The notes beneath the pieces were generated by a model. That model was not told the origin of the DNA. It searched no databases and saw nothing but the letters and a program-made list of their open reading frames with translations. DNA of 64,000 bases from contig NZ_JAJHPU010000017.1 of assembly GCF_020831405.1 (NCBI RefSeq), positions 266,662 through 330,661 of the forward strand, written 5' to 3'. The translations under genes and the position numbers were made by a program. Below are positions 16,959 to 30,966 of this stretch, in pieces; the stretch's first letter is position 1; every line of letters begins with the position of its first letter. This DNA comes from Pseudomonas oryzagri. Lineage in GTDB: Bacteria > Pseudomonadota > Gammaproteobacteria > Pseudomonadales > Pseudomonadaceae.

Positions 16959-19759
16959 AGCCGCTCAGCGCGACCCTGCGCCTGCAGTTCCACCGCGACT
17001 TCACCCTGGACGACGCCACCGCGCTGGTGGACTACTTCGCCGCCCTGGGCATCAGCCACCTGTACGCCTCGCCGCTGCTGGCCGCCCGCGCCGGCTCGCA
17101 GCATGGCTACGACGTGGTCGACCCCACCCGCATCAGCGCCGAGCTGGGCGGCGAGCCGGCCCTGCGCCGGCTGGTCGAGGCGCTGCGCCGGCACGGCATG
17201 GGGCTGATCCTCGACGTCGTCTCCAACCACATGGCGGTGGGCGGCGCGGCCAACCCCTGGTGGCTGGACGTGCTGGAGTGGGGGCCGCGCAGCCCCTACG
17301 CGGAATTCTTCGATATCGAATGGCACTCGCCCGACCCGCTGCTCGAAGGCCAGCTGCTGGTGCCCTTCCTGCGCAGCGACTACGGCGAGATGCTGCGCAG
17401 CGGGGAGATCGCGCTGCGCTTTGCGGCCGCGCAGGGCAGCTTCCATGCCGAGCACCAGGAGCACCACTTCCCGCTCGCCCCGGCGACCTACGCCGAATTG
17501 CTGGGCAGTGCCGGTCACCCGGCGCTCGTCCACCTGGCGGCGCGCTTCGCCGCCCTCGCCCACCAGCCCGCCCCCCGCGACACGGCCGCCGAGCTCAAGG
17601 CCGAGCTGGCGCAGCTGGCGGCCCGCGCCGAGATCGGCGCAGCGCTGGAGCGCATGCTCGAGCACTACGATTCGCGCCGGCCGGACGGCCTGGCGCGCCT
17701 GCACCGCCTGCTGGAGCGCCAGCACTACCGCCTGGCCAGCTGGCGCACCGCCGCCGACGACATCAACTGGCGACGCTTCTTCGACATCAACGAGCTGGGC
17801 GGGCTGCGGGTGGAGCGGCCGCGGGTGTTCGAGCAGACCCACCGCAAGCTGTTCGCGCTGATCGAGGACGGCCTGGTCGACGGCCTGCGCATCGACCACA
17901 TCGACGGCCTGGCCGACCCGCGCGGTTACTGCCGGCGCCTGCGCCGGCGCGTCCAGCGCCTGCTCGGCGCGCGCCCGGGCGAGGCACCCGCGCACGTGCC
18001 GATCTACGTGGAGAAGATCCTCGGCCAGGGCGAGCAGCTGCACCGCGACTGGATGGTCGATGGCAGCACCGGCTACGACTTCATGAACGAGGTGTCGCTG
18101 CTGCAGCACGACGCGGCCGGCGCGGCGCCGCTGGCGGCGCTGTGGCAGGCGCGCAGCGGCCGGCCGGCGGACTTCCTCGAGGAGGTGCGCCTGGCCCGCC
18201 AGCTGGTGCTCACCAGCTCGCTGGCCGGCGACTTCGAGACCGTGGCGCAGGCGCTGCTGCAGGTGGCGCGCGGCGACCTGATGACCCGCGACCTGACCCT
18301 CGGCGCGATCCGCCGCGCGCTGCTGGCGCTGATCGTGCATTTTCCGGTCTACCGCACCTACATCGCCGCCACCGGCCGCCGCGCCGAGGACGAGCCGTTC
18401 TTCCAGGAGGCCCTGCAGGGCGCGCGCGCCAGCCTGGGCGAGGCCGACTGGCCGCTGCTCGAGCACCTCGAGCGCTGGCTCGGCGGCGAGCCGCCGCGCG
18501 CGCTGCCACCCGGTCCCCTGCGCCGTGCCCGCCGCCAGGCCTGCGTGCGCTTCCAGCAGCTGACCGCGCCGGCCGCCGCCAAGGCGGTCGAGGACACCGC
18601 CTGCTACCGCTCGGCGGTGCTGCTGTCGCGCAACGACGTGGGCTTCGATCCGCAACGCTTCAGCGCGCCGGCCGAGGCCTTCCACACCGCCTGTCGCGCC
18701 CGCCAGCACGCCTTCCCCCACGCCCTGCTGTGCACCGCCACCCATGACCACAAGCGCGGCGAGGACACCCGCGCGCGTCTGGCGGTGCTCAGCGAACGCG
18801 CCGAGTGGTTCGCCGCGCGGGTGGACGACTGGTGGCCGCTCGCCGAACCGCTGCGCCGGACCCTGCCCGACGGCCCGGCGCCGAGCCCGGGCGACGAGCT
18901 GATGCTCTGGCAGACCCTGCTCGGCAGCTGGCCGCTGGAGCTTTCCGCCGACGACGCCGACGGCCTGCGCCGCTACGCCGAGCGGGTCGCCCAGTGGCAG
19001 CTCAAGGCGCTGCGCGAGGCCAAGCTGCGCAGCAGCTGGACCGCGCCGCACGCGGCCTACGAGAGCGCCTGCGGCGAGTACCTGGCGGCCCTGCTGGGCG
19101 CCCCGCAACAGGCGCCGCTGCGCCGCGCGATGGCCGCCGCGGCGGACGCGATCGCCCCGGCCGGCGCGCTCAACGGCCTGGTACAGACGCTGCTGCGGAT
19201 GACCGTGCCGGGCGTGCCGGACCTCTACCAGGGCGGCGAGTTCTGGGACTTCAGCCTGGTCGACCCGGACAACCGCCGGGCGGTCGACTTCGCCGCCCGC
19301 CGCCGCGCGCTGCAGCCCGGCGCCGCGCCCGCCCAGTTGCTCGCCAGCTGGCGCGACGGGCGCATCAAGCAATGGTTGATCGCCCGCACCCTGGCGTTGC
19401 GCCTGCGCTGTCCGGCGCTGTTCGCCGGCGGGCGCTACCTGCCGCTGCCGGTCAGCGGCAGCCAGGCGCGGCGGGTGCTGGCCTTCGCCCGCGAGCTGGA
19501 AGGCGAACGCCTGGTGGTGATCGTGCCGCGCCTGTGCAGCGAACTGCTCGGCGCGGCCCGCCAACCGCTGATCGCCCCGTCCCGCTGGGGCGACACCCGC
19601 GTGCGCCTGCCGGCGGCGCTCGGCGAGCAGCGCTGGAGCGGTCTGTTCGCCGATCCGGCGCTGGCCCCCGGCCAGCAGGAGCTGCCGCTGGCGCAGGCGC
19701 TGGGCGAATTTCCCGTCTGCGTGCTCTATCCCCTCAACTGCCCAGGAGCGATCTCATGA
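16955..19759 (+). CDS. treY: malto-oligosyltrehalose synthase
   Basis: 934-residue GH13 enzyme that turns the reducing end of a glucan chain into an alpha,alpha-1,1 (trehalosyl) linkage. It opens with the family signature LRLQFHRDFTLDDA and ISHLYASPLLAARAGSQHGY. Nucleophile Asp314 lies in GLRIDHIDGLADP and acid/base Glu353 in YVEKILGQGE; the large insert typical of TreY follows. VPGVPDLYQGGEFWDFSLVD closes the catalytic region. It starts inside the malQ stop (ATGA) and its own stop overlaps the DUF2934 start by four bases. With treZ it completes the route from glucan to free trehalose. Confidence 0.95.
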   Translation: MKPLSATLRLQFHRDFTLDDATALVDYFAALGISHLYASPLLAARAGSQHGYDVVDPTRISAELGGEPALRRLVEALRRHGMGLILDVVSNHMAVGGAANPWWLDVLEWGPRSPYAEFFDIEWHSPDPLLEGQLLVPFLRSDYGEMLRSGEIALRFAAAQGSFHAEHQEHHFPLAPATYAELLGSAGHPALVHLAARFAALAHQPAPRDTAAELKAELAQLAARAEIGAALERMLEHYDSRRPDGLARLHRLLERQHYRLASWRTAADDINWRRFFDINELGGLRVERPRVFEQTHRKLFALIEDGLVDGLRIDHIDGLADPRGYCRRLRRRVQRLLGARPGEAPAHVPIYVEKILGQGEQLHRDWMVDGSTGYDFMNEVSLLQHDAAGAAPLAALWQARSGRPADFLEEVRLARQLVLTSSLAGDFETVAQALLQVARGDLMTRDLTLGAIRRALLALIVHFPVYRTYIAATGRRAEDEPFFQEALQGARASLGEADWPLLEHLERWLGGEPPRALPPGPLRRARRQACVRFQQLTAPAAAKAVEDTACYRSAVLLSRNDVGFDPQRFSAPAEAFHTACRARQHAFPHALLCTATHDHKRGEDTRARLAVLSERAEWFAARVDDWWPLAEPLRRTLPDGPAPSPGDELMLWQTLLGSWPLELSADDADGLRRYAERVAQWQLKALREAKLRSSWTAPHAAYESACGEYLAALLGAPQQAPLRRAMAAAADAIAPAGALNGLVQTLLRMTVPGVPDLYQGGEFWDFSLVDPDNRRAVDFAARRRALQPGAAPAQLLASWRDGRIKQWLIARTLALRLRCPALFAGGRYLPLPVSGSQARRVLAFARELEGERLVVIVPRLCSELLGAARQPLIAPSRWGDTRVRLPAALGEQRWSGLFADPALAPGQQELPLAQALGEFPVCVLYPLNCPGAIS

Positions 19760-20064
19760 ACCTCGACGAACAACGAATCCGCGAGCTGGCCTACCAGATC
19801 TGGGAGAGCGAAGGCTGCCCGGAGGGCGGTGCGCAACGCCATTGGCAGATGGCCCGCAAGCTGCTCGAAGCCGAGCTGCAGGCCCAAAGCCCGGCTGCGC
19901 CCGCTCCGCGGGTGCGGCGCACCAACACCGCGCGGGCCACGCTGACCACCGCCGCAGCCCCCGCGAGCACGCCCACGGCCGCGAAGAAGCCCGCCGCGCC
20001 GAAGAAGCCGAAGGCCGCGATCCAGGCCCAGAAACCGGCACCCGATGCCGAGCCCGCCGGCTAA
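19756..20064 (+). CDS. DUF2934 small protein of the glucan operon
   Basis: 102 residues. Residues 4-40 (RIRELAYQIWESEGCPEGGA, then HWQMARKLLE) are a DUF2934 helix-turn-helix-like motif; the rest is a low-complexity Ala/Pro/Lys tail (AAKKPAAPKKPK). Function is unknown. The tail is basic and probably disordered, fit for binding nucleic acid or anionic polymer. The ATGA overlap with treY and the 21-base gap to glgX place it firmly in the operon, and I recall a similar small gene at this position in P. aeruginosa, so it probably has a role in glucan or trehalose metabolism. Confidence 0.88.
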   Translation: MNLDEQRIRELAYQIWESEGCPEGGAQRHWQMARKLLEAELQAQSPAAPAPRVRRTNTARATLTTAAAPASTPTAAKKPAAPKKPKAAIQAQKPAPDAEPAG

Positions 20065-20085
20065 CGGCGCGGCGAAGGAGGTCGA

Positions 20086-22239
20086 ATGCACCGCAAGCGC
20101 AAGACCGCGGCGCCGGCAGCACAGGCGATGACCGCGTCGCGGATCCGCGAGGGTCTGCCCTTCCCGCTGGGCGCCAGCTGGGACGGCCTGGGCGTCAACT
20201 TCGCGCTGTTCTCCGCGCATGCCCACATGGTCGAGCTGTGCCTGTTCGACGCCCGCGGCGAGACCGAGCTGGAGCGCATCCAGTTGCCCGAGTACACCGA
20301 CGAGGTGTGGCACGGCTACCTGCCCGACGCCCATCCCGGCCAGATCTACGGCTACCGCGTGCACGGCCCCTACGCCCCCGACGCCGGCCACCGCTTCAAT
20401 CCCCACAAGCTGCTGGTCGATCCCTACGCCAAGCAGCTGGTCGGGCAGCTGCGCTGGTCGGAAGCGCTGTTCGGCTACGTCATCGGCTCGACGGACGGCG
20501 ACCTCAGTTTCGACCAGCGCGACAGCGCGCCCTTCGTGCCCAAGAGCAAGGTCATCGACCCGGCCTTCACCTGGGGCCGCGACCGCCGCCTGCAGCTGCC
20601 CTGGGAGCGCACCATCCTCTACGAGACCCACGTGCGCGGCTACACCATGCGCCATCCGGCGGTGGCGGAGCCGCTGCGCGGCACCTTCGCCGGGCTCAAG
20701 ACCGAGGCGGTGCTCCAGCACATCAGGCGCCTGGGCGTCTCGGCGGTCGAGCTGCTGCCGGTGGCCGCCTTCGTCAACGACCAGCACCTGCTGCACAAGG
20801 GCCTGAGCAACTACTGGGGCTACAACACCCTGGCCTACCTCGCCCCGCACCCGCGCTACCTGGCCAGCGGCGTGCTCAGCGAGTTCAAGGAGATGGTCGC
20901 GCACCTGCACGACGCCGGGCTCGAGGTGATCCTCGACATGGTCTACAACCACACCGCCGAGGGCAACGAGCTGGGCCCGACCCTGTCGATGCGCGGCATC
21001 GACAACCTCAGCTACTACCGCCTGCAGGACAGCGAGCCGCGTTACTACGTCAACGACACCGGCACCGGCAACACCCTCGACCTCACCCACCCGCGGGTCC
21101 TGCAGCTGGTCACCGACTCGCTGCGCTACTGGGTCGAGGAGATGCACGTGGACGGCTTCCGCTTCGACCTGGCGACCATCCTCGGCCGCGCCCCGGAGGG
21201 CTTCGACGAGCGCCACGGCTTTCTCATCGCCTGCAGCCAGGACCCGCTGCTGAGCCAGGTCAAGCTGATCGCCGAGCCCTGGGACTGCGGCCCCGGCGGC
21301 TACCAGCTGGGCGGCTTCCCACCCGGCTGGGCGGAATGGAACGACCGTTTCCGCGACACCGTGCGCGCCTTCTGGCGCGGCGACGACGAGCAGCTCGCCG
21401 ACATCGCCTCGCGCCTGACCGCCTCGGGCGACCTGTTCAACCAGCGCGGCCGCCGCCCGCACGCCTCGATCAACTTCGTCACCGCCCACGACGGCTTCAC
21501 CCTGCGCGACCTGGTGTCCTACAACGACAAGCACAACGAGGCCAACGACGAGGACAACCAGGACGGCAGCGACAACAACCTGTCCTGGAACCATGGCGTC
21601 GAGGGCCCCAGCGACGATCCGGAGATCCGCGCCCTGCGCCTGCGCCAGATGCGCAACTTCATGGCCACCCTGCTGTTCTCCCAGGGCACGCCGATGCTGG
21701 TGGCCGGCGACGAATTCGCCCGCACCCAGCACGGCAACAACAACGCCTACTGCCAGGACAGCGAGCTCGGCTGGGTCGACTGGACGCCGGACGAGGACGG
21801 CGAGGCCCTGCTGGCCTTCGTGCGCCAGGCGATCAGGCTGCGCCTGAGCTACCCGATCCTGCGCCGCGGGCGCTACCTGACCGGCGCCTACAACGAGGAA
21901 ATCGGTGTCAAGGACGTCGCCTGGCTGGCGCCCAGCGGCGAGGAGATGACCGTCGAGCAGTGGCACGAGCCGCACGGCCGCTGCCTGGGCATGCTGCTCG
22001 ACGGCCGCGCGCAGCCCACCGGCATCCGCCGCGTCGGCGAGGACAGCACCCTGCTGCTGATCGTCAACGCCCATCACGACCTGGTGAATTTCCGCCTGCC
22101 GGAGGTGCCGGAAGGCGTTGGCTGGCTGCGTCTGCTCGACACCAACCAGCCCGCGGCGCGGGTCGAAACCTTCGCCTTCGGCTGCGAGTACGGCGTCACC
22201 GGTCGCTCGCTGCTGTTGCTTGAGCTGACCCGGATCTGA
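20086..22239 (+). CDS. glgX: glycogen debranching enzyme GlgX
   Basis: 717-residue GH13 isoamylase-type enzyme that hydrolyses alpha-1,6 branches. The N-terminal CBM48 domain starts at [20 protein letters not shown]. Catalytic residues are Asp361 in [11 protein letters not shown], Glu397 in [16 protein letters not shown] and Asp469 in [13 protein letters not shown]; the acidic stretch [15 protein letters not shown] is typical of GlgX/TreX. AAGGAGGT lies just before the ATG. In trehalose operons this enzyme (TreX) supplies linear chains to TreY, consistent with its place after treY. Confidence 0.95.
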   Translation: MHRKRKTAAPAAQAMTASRIREGLPFPLGASWDGLGVNFALFSAHAHMVELCLFDARGETELERIQLPEYTDEVWHGYLPDAHPGQIYGYRVHGPYAPDAGHRFNPHKLLVDPYAKQLVGQLRWSEALFGYVIGSTDGDLSFDQRDSAPFVPKSKVIDPAFTWGRDRRLQLPWERTILYETHVRGYTMRHPAVAEPLRGTFAGLKTEAVLQHIRRLGVSAVELLPVAAFVNDQHLLHKGLSNYWGYNTLAYLAPHPRYLASGVLSEFKEMVAHLHDAGLEVILDMVYNHTAEGNELGPTLSMRGIDNLSYYRLQDSEPRYYVNDTGTGNTLDLTHPRVLQLVTDSLRYWVEEMHVDGFRFDLATILGRAPEGFDERHGFLIACSQDPLLSQVKLIAEPWDCGPGGYQLGGFPPGWAEWNDRFRDTVRAFWRGDDEQLADIASRLTASGDLFNQRGRRPHASINFVTAHDGFTLRDLVSYNDKHNEANDEDNQDGSDNNLSWNHGVEGPSDDPEIRALRLRQMRNFMATLLFSQGTPMLVAGDEFARTQHGNNNAYCQDSELGWVDWTPDEDGEALLAFVRQAIRLRLSYPILRRGRYLTGAYNEEIGVKDVAWLAPSGEEMTVEQWHEPHGRCLGMLLDGRAQPTGIRRVGEDSTLLLIVNAHHDLVNFRLPEVPEGVGWLRLLDTNQPAARVETFAFGCEYGVTGRSLLLLELTRI

Positions 22240-22264
22240 ACCGCCAGGGCACGGGCAGGTCCGA

Positions 22265-23098
22265 ATGAGTATGCCCCTGCGCCACCAGGAGAGCCCCGTG
22301 ACCATCGACACCACCGGGCAGGGCGCCGGCGTGCAACGGGTGGAAACCGCCAGCCCGGTGCACGTCGTGCGCATCCTGACAGTGAACACCCACAAGGGGT
22401 TCACCCTGTTCAACCGCCGCTTCATCCTCCCCGAATTGCGCGAGGCGGTGCGCAGCGTCGACGCCGACGTGGTGTTCCTGCAGGAGGTGATAGGCCTCCA
22501 CGAGCGCCATTCGCAGCGCATCCACAACTGGCCGCCGACCCCGCACTACGAATTTCTCGCCGACAGCATGTGGAGCGACTTCGCCTACGGGCGCAACGCG
22601 GTCTACCCCGAGGGCGACCACGGCAATGCGCTGCTGTCGAAGTACCCCATCGCCCGCTACGACAACATCGACGTGTCGATCGCCGGGCAGGAAGGCCGCG
22701 GCCTGCTGCATTGCCGGCTGCAGTTGCCGCGCCAGCAGGAACTGCACGCCGTCTGCGTGCACCTGGGGCTGCGCGAGGATCACCGGCGCAAGCAGCTCAA
22801 GCTGCTCTGCCGCCTGCTGGCCAGCCTGCCGCCCGACGCACCGGTGGTGGTCGCCGGCGACTTCAACGACTGGTTGCTGTACGCCGATCGCCTGCTCGAG
22901 GGCGAGGCCGGCCTGCACGAGGTGTTCAAGCGCGCCAACGGCGCGGTCGCGCGCAGCTTCCCGGCGCGCTGGCCGGTGCTGCGCCTGGACCGCATCTACG
23001 TGCGCAACGCCAGCAGCCATGTCCCGCAGATCCTTTCGCGGCGCCCCTGGTCGCACCTGTCCGACCACCTGCCGCTGGCGGCGGAGATCCACCTATGA
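22265..23098 (+). CDS. ybhP: endonuclease/exonuclease/phosphatase family protein YbhP
   Basis: 277-residue EEP-superfamily phosphodiesterase. Metal and catalytic elements are visible: [42 protein letters not shown] and the final [11 protein letters not shown]. The next two genes are clsB and ybhN, the order of the E. coli ybhP-clsB-ybhN cluster. That points to a role in phospholipid headgroup metabolism and not DNA repair, though the substrate is unproven. I give the ATG at 22265; a GTG at 22298 has the better ribosome site (AGGAG six bases upstream) and may be the true start. It overlaps clsB by four bases. Confidence 0.87.
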   Translation: MSMPLRHQESPVTIDTTGQGAGVQRVETASPVHVVRILTVNTHKGFTLFNRRFILPELREAVRSVDADVVFLQEVIGLHERHSQRIHNWPPTPHYEFLADSMWSDFAYGRNAVYPEGDHGNALLSKYPIARYDNIDVSIAGQEGRGLLHCRLQLPRQQELHAVCVHLGLREDHRRKQLKLLCRLLASLPPDAPVVVAGDFNDWLLYADRLLEGEAGLHEVFKRANGAVARSFPARWPVLRLDRIYVRNASSHVPQILSRRPWSHLSDHLPLAAEIHL

Positions 23099-24336
23099 AA
23101 TTTTCCTGGCGCGACGGCAACCGCGTGGACCTGCTGGAGAACGGCGAGGCGTATTTTCCCCGGGTGTTCGAGGCGATGCGCGGCGCCGAAGTGGAGGTGC
23201 TGGTCGAGACCTTCATCCTCTTCGAAGACAAGGTCGGCGAGCAGCTGCGGGCCGAGCTGATCGCCGCCGCCCAGCGCGGGGTGCGCGTCGAGCTGACGGT
23301 GGACGGCTTCGGCTCGGCCTCGCTGAGCGGCGAGTTCATCGCGGCGATGACCACCGCCGGCGTGCGCGTACACATGTTCGACCCGCAGCCGCGCCTGCTC
23401 GGCCTGCGCACCAACATGCTGCGCCGCATGCACCGCAAGCTGGTGGTGATCGACAGCCGCCTGGCGTTCGTCGGCGGCATCAACTTCTCCGCCGACCATC
23501 TGGCCGACTTCGGCCCCGAGGCCAAACAGGACTACGCGATGGAGGTGGAGGGGCCGGTGGTGCAGGACATCCATCGCTACGCCCTGCTCATGCTGCAACC
23601 GCGCAGCAAGATCCTGCGCCGCTGGCTGCAGCGCACCAAGCCGCAGGTCGAGGCCGCGACCGGCACGCCGGCGGGATCGGCGCGCGCGCTGTTCGTGGTG
23701 CGCGACAATCGCCACCATCGCAAGGACATCGAGCGGCACTACCTGAAGGCCATCCGCGCCGCGCGCCAGCGCGTGGTGATCGCCACCGCCTACTTCGCCC
23801 CCAGCTATCGCCTGCTGCGCGCCATCCGCGACGCGGCGCGGCGCGGCGTGCAGGTGCAGCTGATCCTGCAGGGCGAGCCGGACATGGCGATCGTCCGCTT
23901 CGCGGCGCGCATCCAGTACGACTACCTGATGGGCGGCGGCGTGCACGTCCTCGAGTACTGCCGCCGGCCGTTGCACGGCAAGGTGGCGCTGGTCGACGAC
24001 GAGTGGACGACGGTCGGCTCCAGCAACCTCGACCCGCTGAGCCTGGCCCTCAACCTGGAGGCCAACCTGATCGTCCTCGATCGGGCCTTCAACCGGACGC
24101 TGTACGAGAGTCTGCAGGCACTGAGCTGCGAGCACTGCACGGAAATGGATCACCGCGAACTCGGCCGCAGCGCCTGGTGGCGCATGCCGCTGGCGTTTCT
24201 CGGCCTGCGCCTGCTGCGCTACTTCCCGGCCTGGGCCGACTGGCTGCCGGCGCATACGCCCAGGCTCGCCCGGCTGCGTCCCGAGGCGCCGGCCAAGGCG
24301 GACGCGGACCGGCCGCCGCAGCGTGGCCAGCCATGA
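23095..24336 (+). CDS. clsB: cardiolipin synthase B
   Basis: 413-residue phospholipase-D-superfamily transferase with two HKD motifs: [19 protein letters not shown] (about residues 111-129) and [19 protein letters not shown] (about 294-312). There is no N-terminal membrane hairpin, as in ClsB/YbhO and unlike ClsA. It should join phosphatidylglycerol with another lipid donor to make cardiolipin at the inner membrane. Start and stop both overlap neighbours by four bases (ATGA), so ybhP-clsB-ybhN is translationally coupled. Confidence 0.92.
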   Translation: MKFSWRDGNRVDLLENGEAYFPRVFEAMRGAEVEVLVETFILFEDKVGEQLRAELIAAAQRGVRVELTVDGFGSASLSGEFIAAMTTAGVRVHMFDPQPRLLGLRTNMLRRMHRKLVVIDSRLAFVGGINFSADHLADFGPEAKQDYAMEVEGPVVQDIHRYALLMLQPRSKILRRWLQRTKPQVEAATGTPAGSARALFVVRDNRHHRKDIERHYLKAIRAARQRVVIATAYFAPSYRLLRAIRDAARRGVQVQLILQGEPDMAIVRFAARIQYDYLMGGGVHVLEYCRRPLHGKVALVDDEWTTVGSSNLDPLSLALNLEANLIVLDRAFNRTLYESLQALSCEHCTEMDHRELGRSAWWRMPLAFLGLRLLRYFPAWADWLPAHTPRLARLRPEAPAKADADRPPQRGQP

Positions 24337-25319
24337 GCCGCCATCGCCGTCCACATCCCCCGCAGCCGGCCGGGCGGGACTGGCGCAGGCTGCGCCGGGT
24401 GCTCAACCTGCTGTTCTTCGCCGCGGTGCTGGCGCTGCTGGTCGCCTTCGGCCGCCGCCTGGACTGGGGCGAGGTGTGGACCAGCCTGCGCGACTACCGC
24501 CTGGAAACCCTGCTGGCGGCCAGCGCGGCCGCCTTCGGCAGCTACCTGCTGTACTGCGGCTTCGACCTGCTCGGACGTGCCTATACCCGCCATCACCTGC
24601 CGCTGCGCCAGGTCATTCCGGTCACCTTCGTCTCCTACGCCTTCAACCTGAACTTCAGCGCCTGGGTCGGCGGCATCGCCCTGCGCTATCGCCTGTACTC
24701 GCGCTTCGGCCTGCAGCCCTCGGTGATCACCAAGGTGCTGACCCTCAGCCTGATGACCAACTGGCTGGGCTACATCGGCGTGGCGGGCGTGGTATTCGCC
24801 CTCGGCCGGGTGCGGCCGCCCGGAGACTGGGAAGTGGGCGTGCACGGCCTGCGCGTGCTCGGCTACGGGCTGCTGGCCGTGATGCTGGTCTACCTGCTGC
24901 TCTGCGCGTTCTCCCGCCGGCGCTTCTGGAGCGTCCGCGGCCACCGGTTCTATCTGCCCTCGCTGCGCCTGGGCCTGCTGCAACTGGCCCTCGGCGCCGG
25001 CAACTGGCTGTTGATGGCGCTGGTGCTGGACATCCTGCTGCCGGCCCAGCTGGCCTACTCGACGACCCTCGGCGCCCTGCTGGTCAGCGCCATCGCCGGG
25101 GTGATCACCCATATCCCGGCCGGGCTCGGCGTGCTCGAGGCGGTGTTCATCGCCCTGCTGCAGCGGCAGACCCCGGCGAGCGCCTTGCTCGCCGGGCTGC
25201 TCGGCTACCGGGTGGTCTACTACCTGCTGCCGCTGGCGCTGGCGGGGGTGACCTATCTGGTCCTCGAACTCCGCGCCCGGCAGAACAACGCCGGCCGGGC
25301 GGCGGCGGGCAAGACCTAG
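24333..25319 (+). CDS. ybhN: YbhN/UPF0104 membrane protein
   Basis: 328-residue inner-membrane protein of the lysylphosphatidylglycerol-synthase transmembrane (UPF0104) family, about eight helices. Markers are [21 protein letters not shown] and the later [15 protein letters not shown]. The soluble aminoacyl-transfer domain of MprF is absent, so it is not a full MprF. E. coli ybhN also sits beside clsB. A role in moving or modifying phospholipids is inferred. Its stop (TAG, 25317-25319) interlocks with the stop of glgB on the other strand within one CTAG. Confidence 0.9.
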   Translation: MSRHRRPHPPQPAGRDWRRLRRVLNLLFFAAVLALLVAFGRRLDWGEVWTSLRDYRLETLLAASAAAFGSYLLYCGFDLLGRAYTRHHLPLRQVIPVTFVSYAFNLNFSAWVGGIALRYRLYSRFGLQPSVITKVLTLSLMTNWLGYIGVAGVVFALGRVRPPGDWEVGVHGLRVLGYGLLAVMLVYLLLCAFSRRRFWSVRGHRFYLPSLRLGLLQLALGAGNWLLMALVLDILLPAQLAYSTTLGALLVSAIAGVITHIPAGLGVLEAVFIALLQRQTPASALLAGLLGYRVVYYLLPLALAGVTYLVLELRARQNNAGRAAAGKT

Positions 25320-27621
25320 CCGAGGTCGGGAGGCGCCGCGCCGGACGTCGTGGCGGCAAACTCGGCCTGCCTGCCGGACGGGCTGGCCCCTTGGGCGACG
25401 AGGTCATGGGCCAGCGGCCGCAGGACGACCACCGCCAGCGGCGGCAGGGTGAGCTGCAGGGAAACGGCCTGGCCGTGGCTGGGTTCGTGCTCGGCGCTCA
25501 GCTCGCCGGCGTTGCCGACGTTCGAGCCGCAGTAGCATTCGGCGTCGCTGTTGAGCAGCTCCCGCCAGGGCCCGGCGAACGGCACGCCGACCCGGTAGGG
25601 ATGGCGCACCACGGGGGTCAGGTTGGCCACCACCAGCAGCGGATAGCCCGCGCGGCTCCAGCGCAGCCAGGCATACACGCTGTTGGCGTGGTCGTCGCCG
25701 ATCAGCCACTGGAAGCCCGCCGGCTTGCAGTCCTGCTCGTGCAGCGCCGGCTCCTCGTGGTACAGCCGGTTGAGGTCAGTGACCAGCTGCTGCACGCCGC
25801 GGTGCTCGGCGTAGTTGAGCAGGTACCAGTCCAGCTCGCGGTCGTGGTTCCACTCGCGCCACTGGCCGAACTCGCAGCCCATGAACAGCAGCTTCTTGCC
25901 CGGATGGGTCCACATGAAGGCGAGGAAGGCGCGCAGGTTGGCGAACTGTTGCCAGCGGTCGCCGGGCATCTTGTCGATCAGCGCGCGCTTGCCGTGCACC
26001 ACCTCGTCGTGGGAGATCGGCAGGATGAAGCGCTCGGAGAAGGCGTAGAGCAGGCCGAAGGTCAGTTCGTCGTGGTGATAGCGGCGGTGGATGGGGGAAT
26101 GCTGGATGTAGCGCAGGCTGTCGTGCATCCAGCCCATGTTCCACTTGTAGGCGAAGCCCAGGCCGCCTTCGGCGCTGGCATGGGTGACCCCTGGCCAGGC
26201 GGTGGACTCCTCGGCGATCACCATGGCGCCGGGCACCTCGCTGGCCACCACCTCGTTGAGATGGCGCAGGAAGTCGATGGCTTCGAGGTTCTCGCGCCCG
26301 CCGTAGCGGTTGGGGATCCACTCGCCCGCGTTGCGCGAGTAGTCGCGGTAGAGCATCGAGGCCACCGCATCGACGCGCAGGCCGTCGGCATGGAACTCCT
26401 TGAGCCAGTACAGGGCGGCGGCCAGCAGGAAACCGTGCACCTCGGTGCGGCCGAGGTTGTAGATCAGGGTATCCCAGTCCTGGTGGAAGCCCTCGAAGGG
26501 GTGCGCATACTCGTAGAGCGCCGTGCCGTCGAACTGTGCCAGGCCGTGCGCGTCGGTGGGGAAATGCGCCGGCACCCAGTCGAGGATCACCCCCACGCCG
26601 GCCTGGTGGCAGGCGTCGACGAAGGCGGCGAAGTCTTCCCGGCTGCCATAGCGGCCGCTGGGCGCGAACTGGGCGAGCGGCTGGTAGCCCCAGGAACCGC
26701 CGAAGGGGTGCTCCATGATCGGCAGCAGCTCGATATGGCTGAAGCCCATCTGCTTGACGTAGGGAATCAGCCGCTCGGCCAGCTCGCGCCAGGCGTAGAC
26801 GCGCCCCTCCTCGTTGTCCTCGCCGCTCTCGCGGCGCCAGGAGCCGACGTGCACCTCGTAGATCGACAGCGGCGCCGTGGCGGCCTGGACGGTGGCGCGC
26901 TGGTCCAGCCAGTCGCTGTCGCCCCAGACATGCGCGAGCGGCGTCGCCACCCGCGAGGCGGTGCCGGGCGGCACCTCGCAGGCCAGCGCCAGCGGGTCGG
27001 CCTTGAGCGGCAGCAGTCCGTGGCGGCCGAGGATCTCGTACTTGTACAGCTCGCCCGCCGGCAGGCGCGGCACGAACAGCTCCCAGACCCCGGCCGGATG
27101 GCGCAGGCGCATCGGATGGCGGCGTCCGTCCCAGGCGTTGAAGTCGCCGACCACCGAGACGCGCCGGGCGTTGGGCGCCCATACCGCGAAGCGCACCCCG
27201 TCGACCCCGGCGACCGTCAGGGTCTGCGCGCCCAGGCAGCGCCCCAGGTCGCGGTGATTGCCCTCGGCGAACAGGTACAGGTCCATCTCGCCCAGCAGCA
27301 GGCCGAAGCTGTAGGGGTCCTCGGTGAGCTGTTCGCCCTCGGGCCAGCGGATGCGCAGCAGATAGGGCTGCAGCTGGGCCGGCCGGCCGACGAACAGGCC
27401 GGGCACGGCGCCGCTCTCCAGTTCGCAGAGCAACGCCTGGTCATCCGCGCCATCCAGGGCAACCGCCGCGACGGCGAGCGCCCCGGGCAGGTAGACGCGG
27501 ATCAGCGGGCCCTCGGCGTCGGTGTGCGGGCCGAGGACGGCGAACGGGTCGGCGAGCTCGGCGCGGACCAGCGCCTCGAGCGCCTGCGCGGTGGTCTCCT
27601 GGCCGTTGGTCGGTGGCGGGC

Positions 27622-27625
<4 letters not shown>
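25316..27625 (-). CDS. glgB: 1,4-alpha-glucan branching enzyme
   Basis: 769-residue GH13 branching enzyme. An N1 domain (about 10-120) and a CBM48 domain (about 135-225, [20 protein letters not shown]) precede the barrel. Catalytic residues: Asp419 in [19 protein letters not shown], Glu472 in [13 protein letters not shown], Asp540 in [10 protein letters not shown]. Homology ends near [12 protein letters not shown]; about 30 further residues (ending SGAAPPDLG) form an unusual tail, compared with about 730 residues for most GlgB. The ATG overlaps the treS stop by four bases. It branches the linear glucan made by GlgE and GlgA. Confidence 0.95.
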
Positions 27626-30954
<3,329 letters not shown>

Positions 30955-30966
30955 GGCATCACCCCT

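Noticed and set aside
16835-19564. 909-residue open frame on the - strand
   Set aside because: Antisense of treY; same shadow composition, no motifs.
19726-22527. 933-residue open frame on the - strand
   Set aside because: Antisense of glgX and ybhP; no motifs, and the + strand genes are certain.
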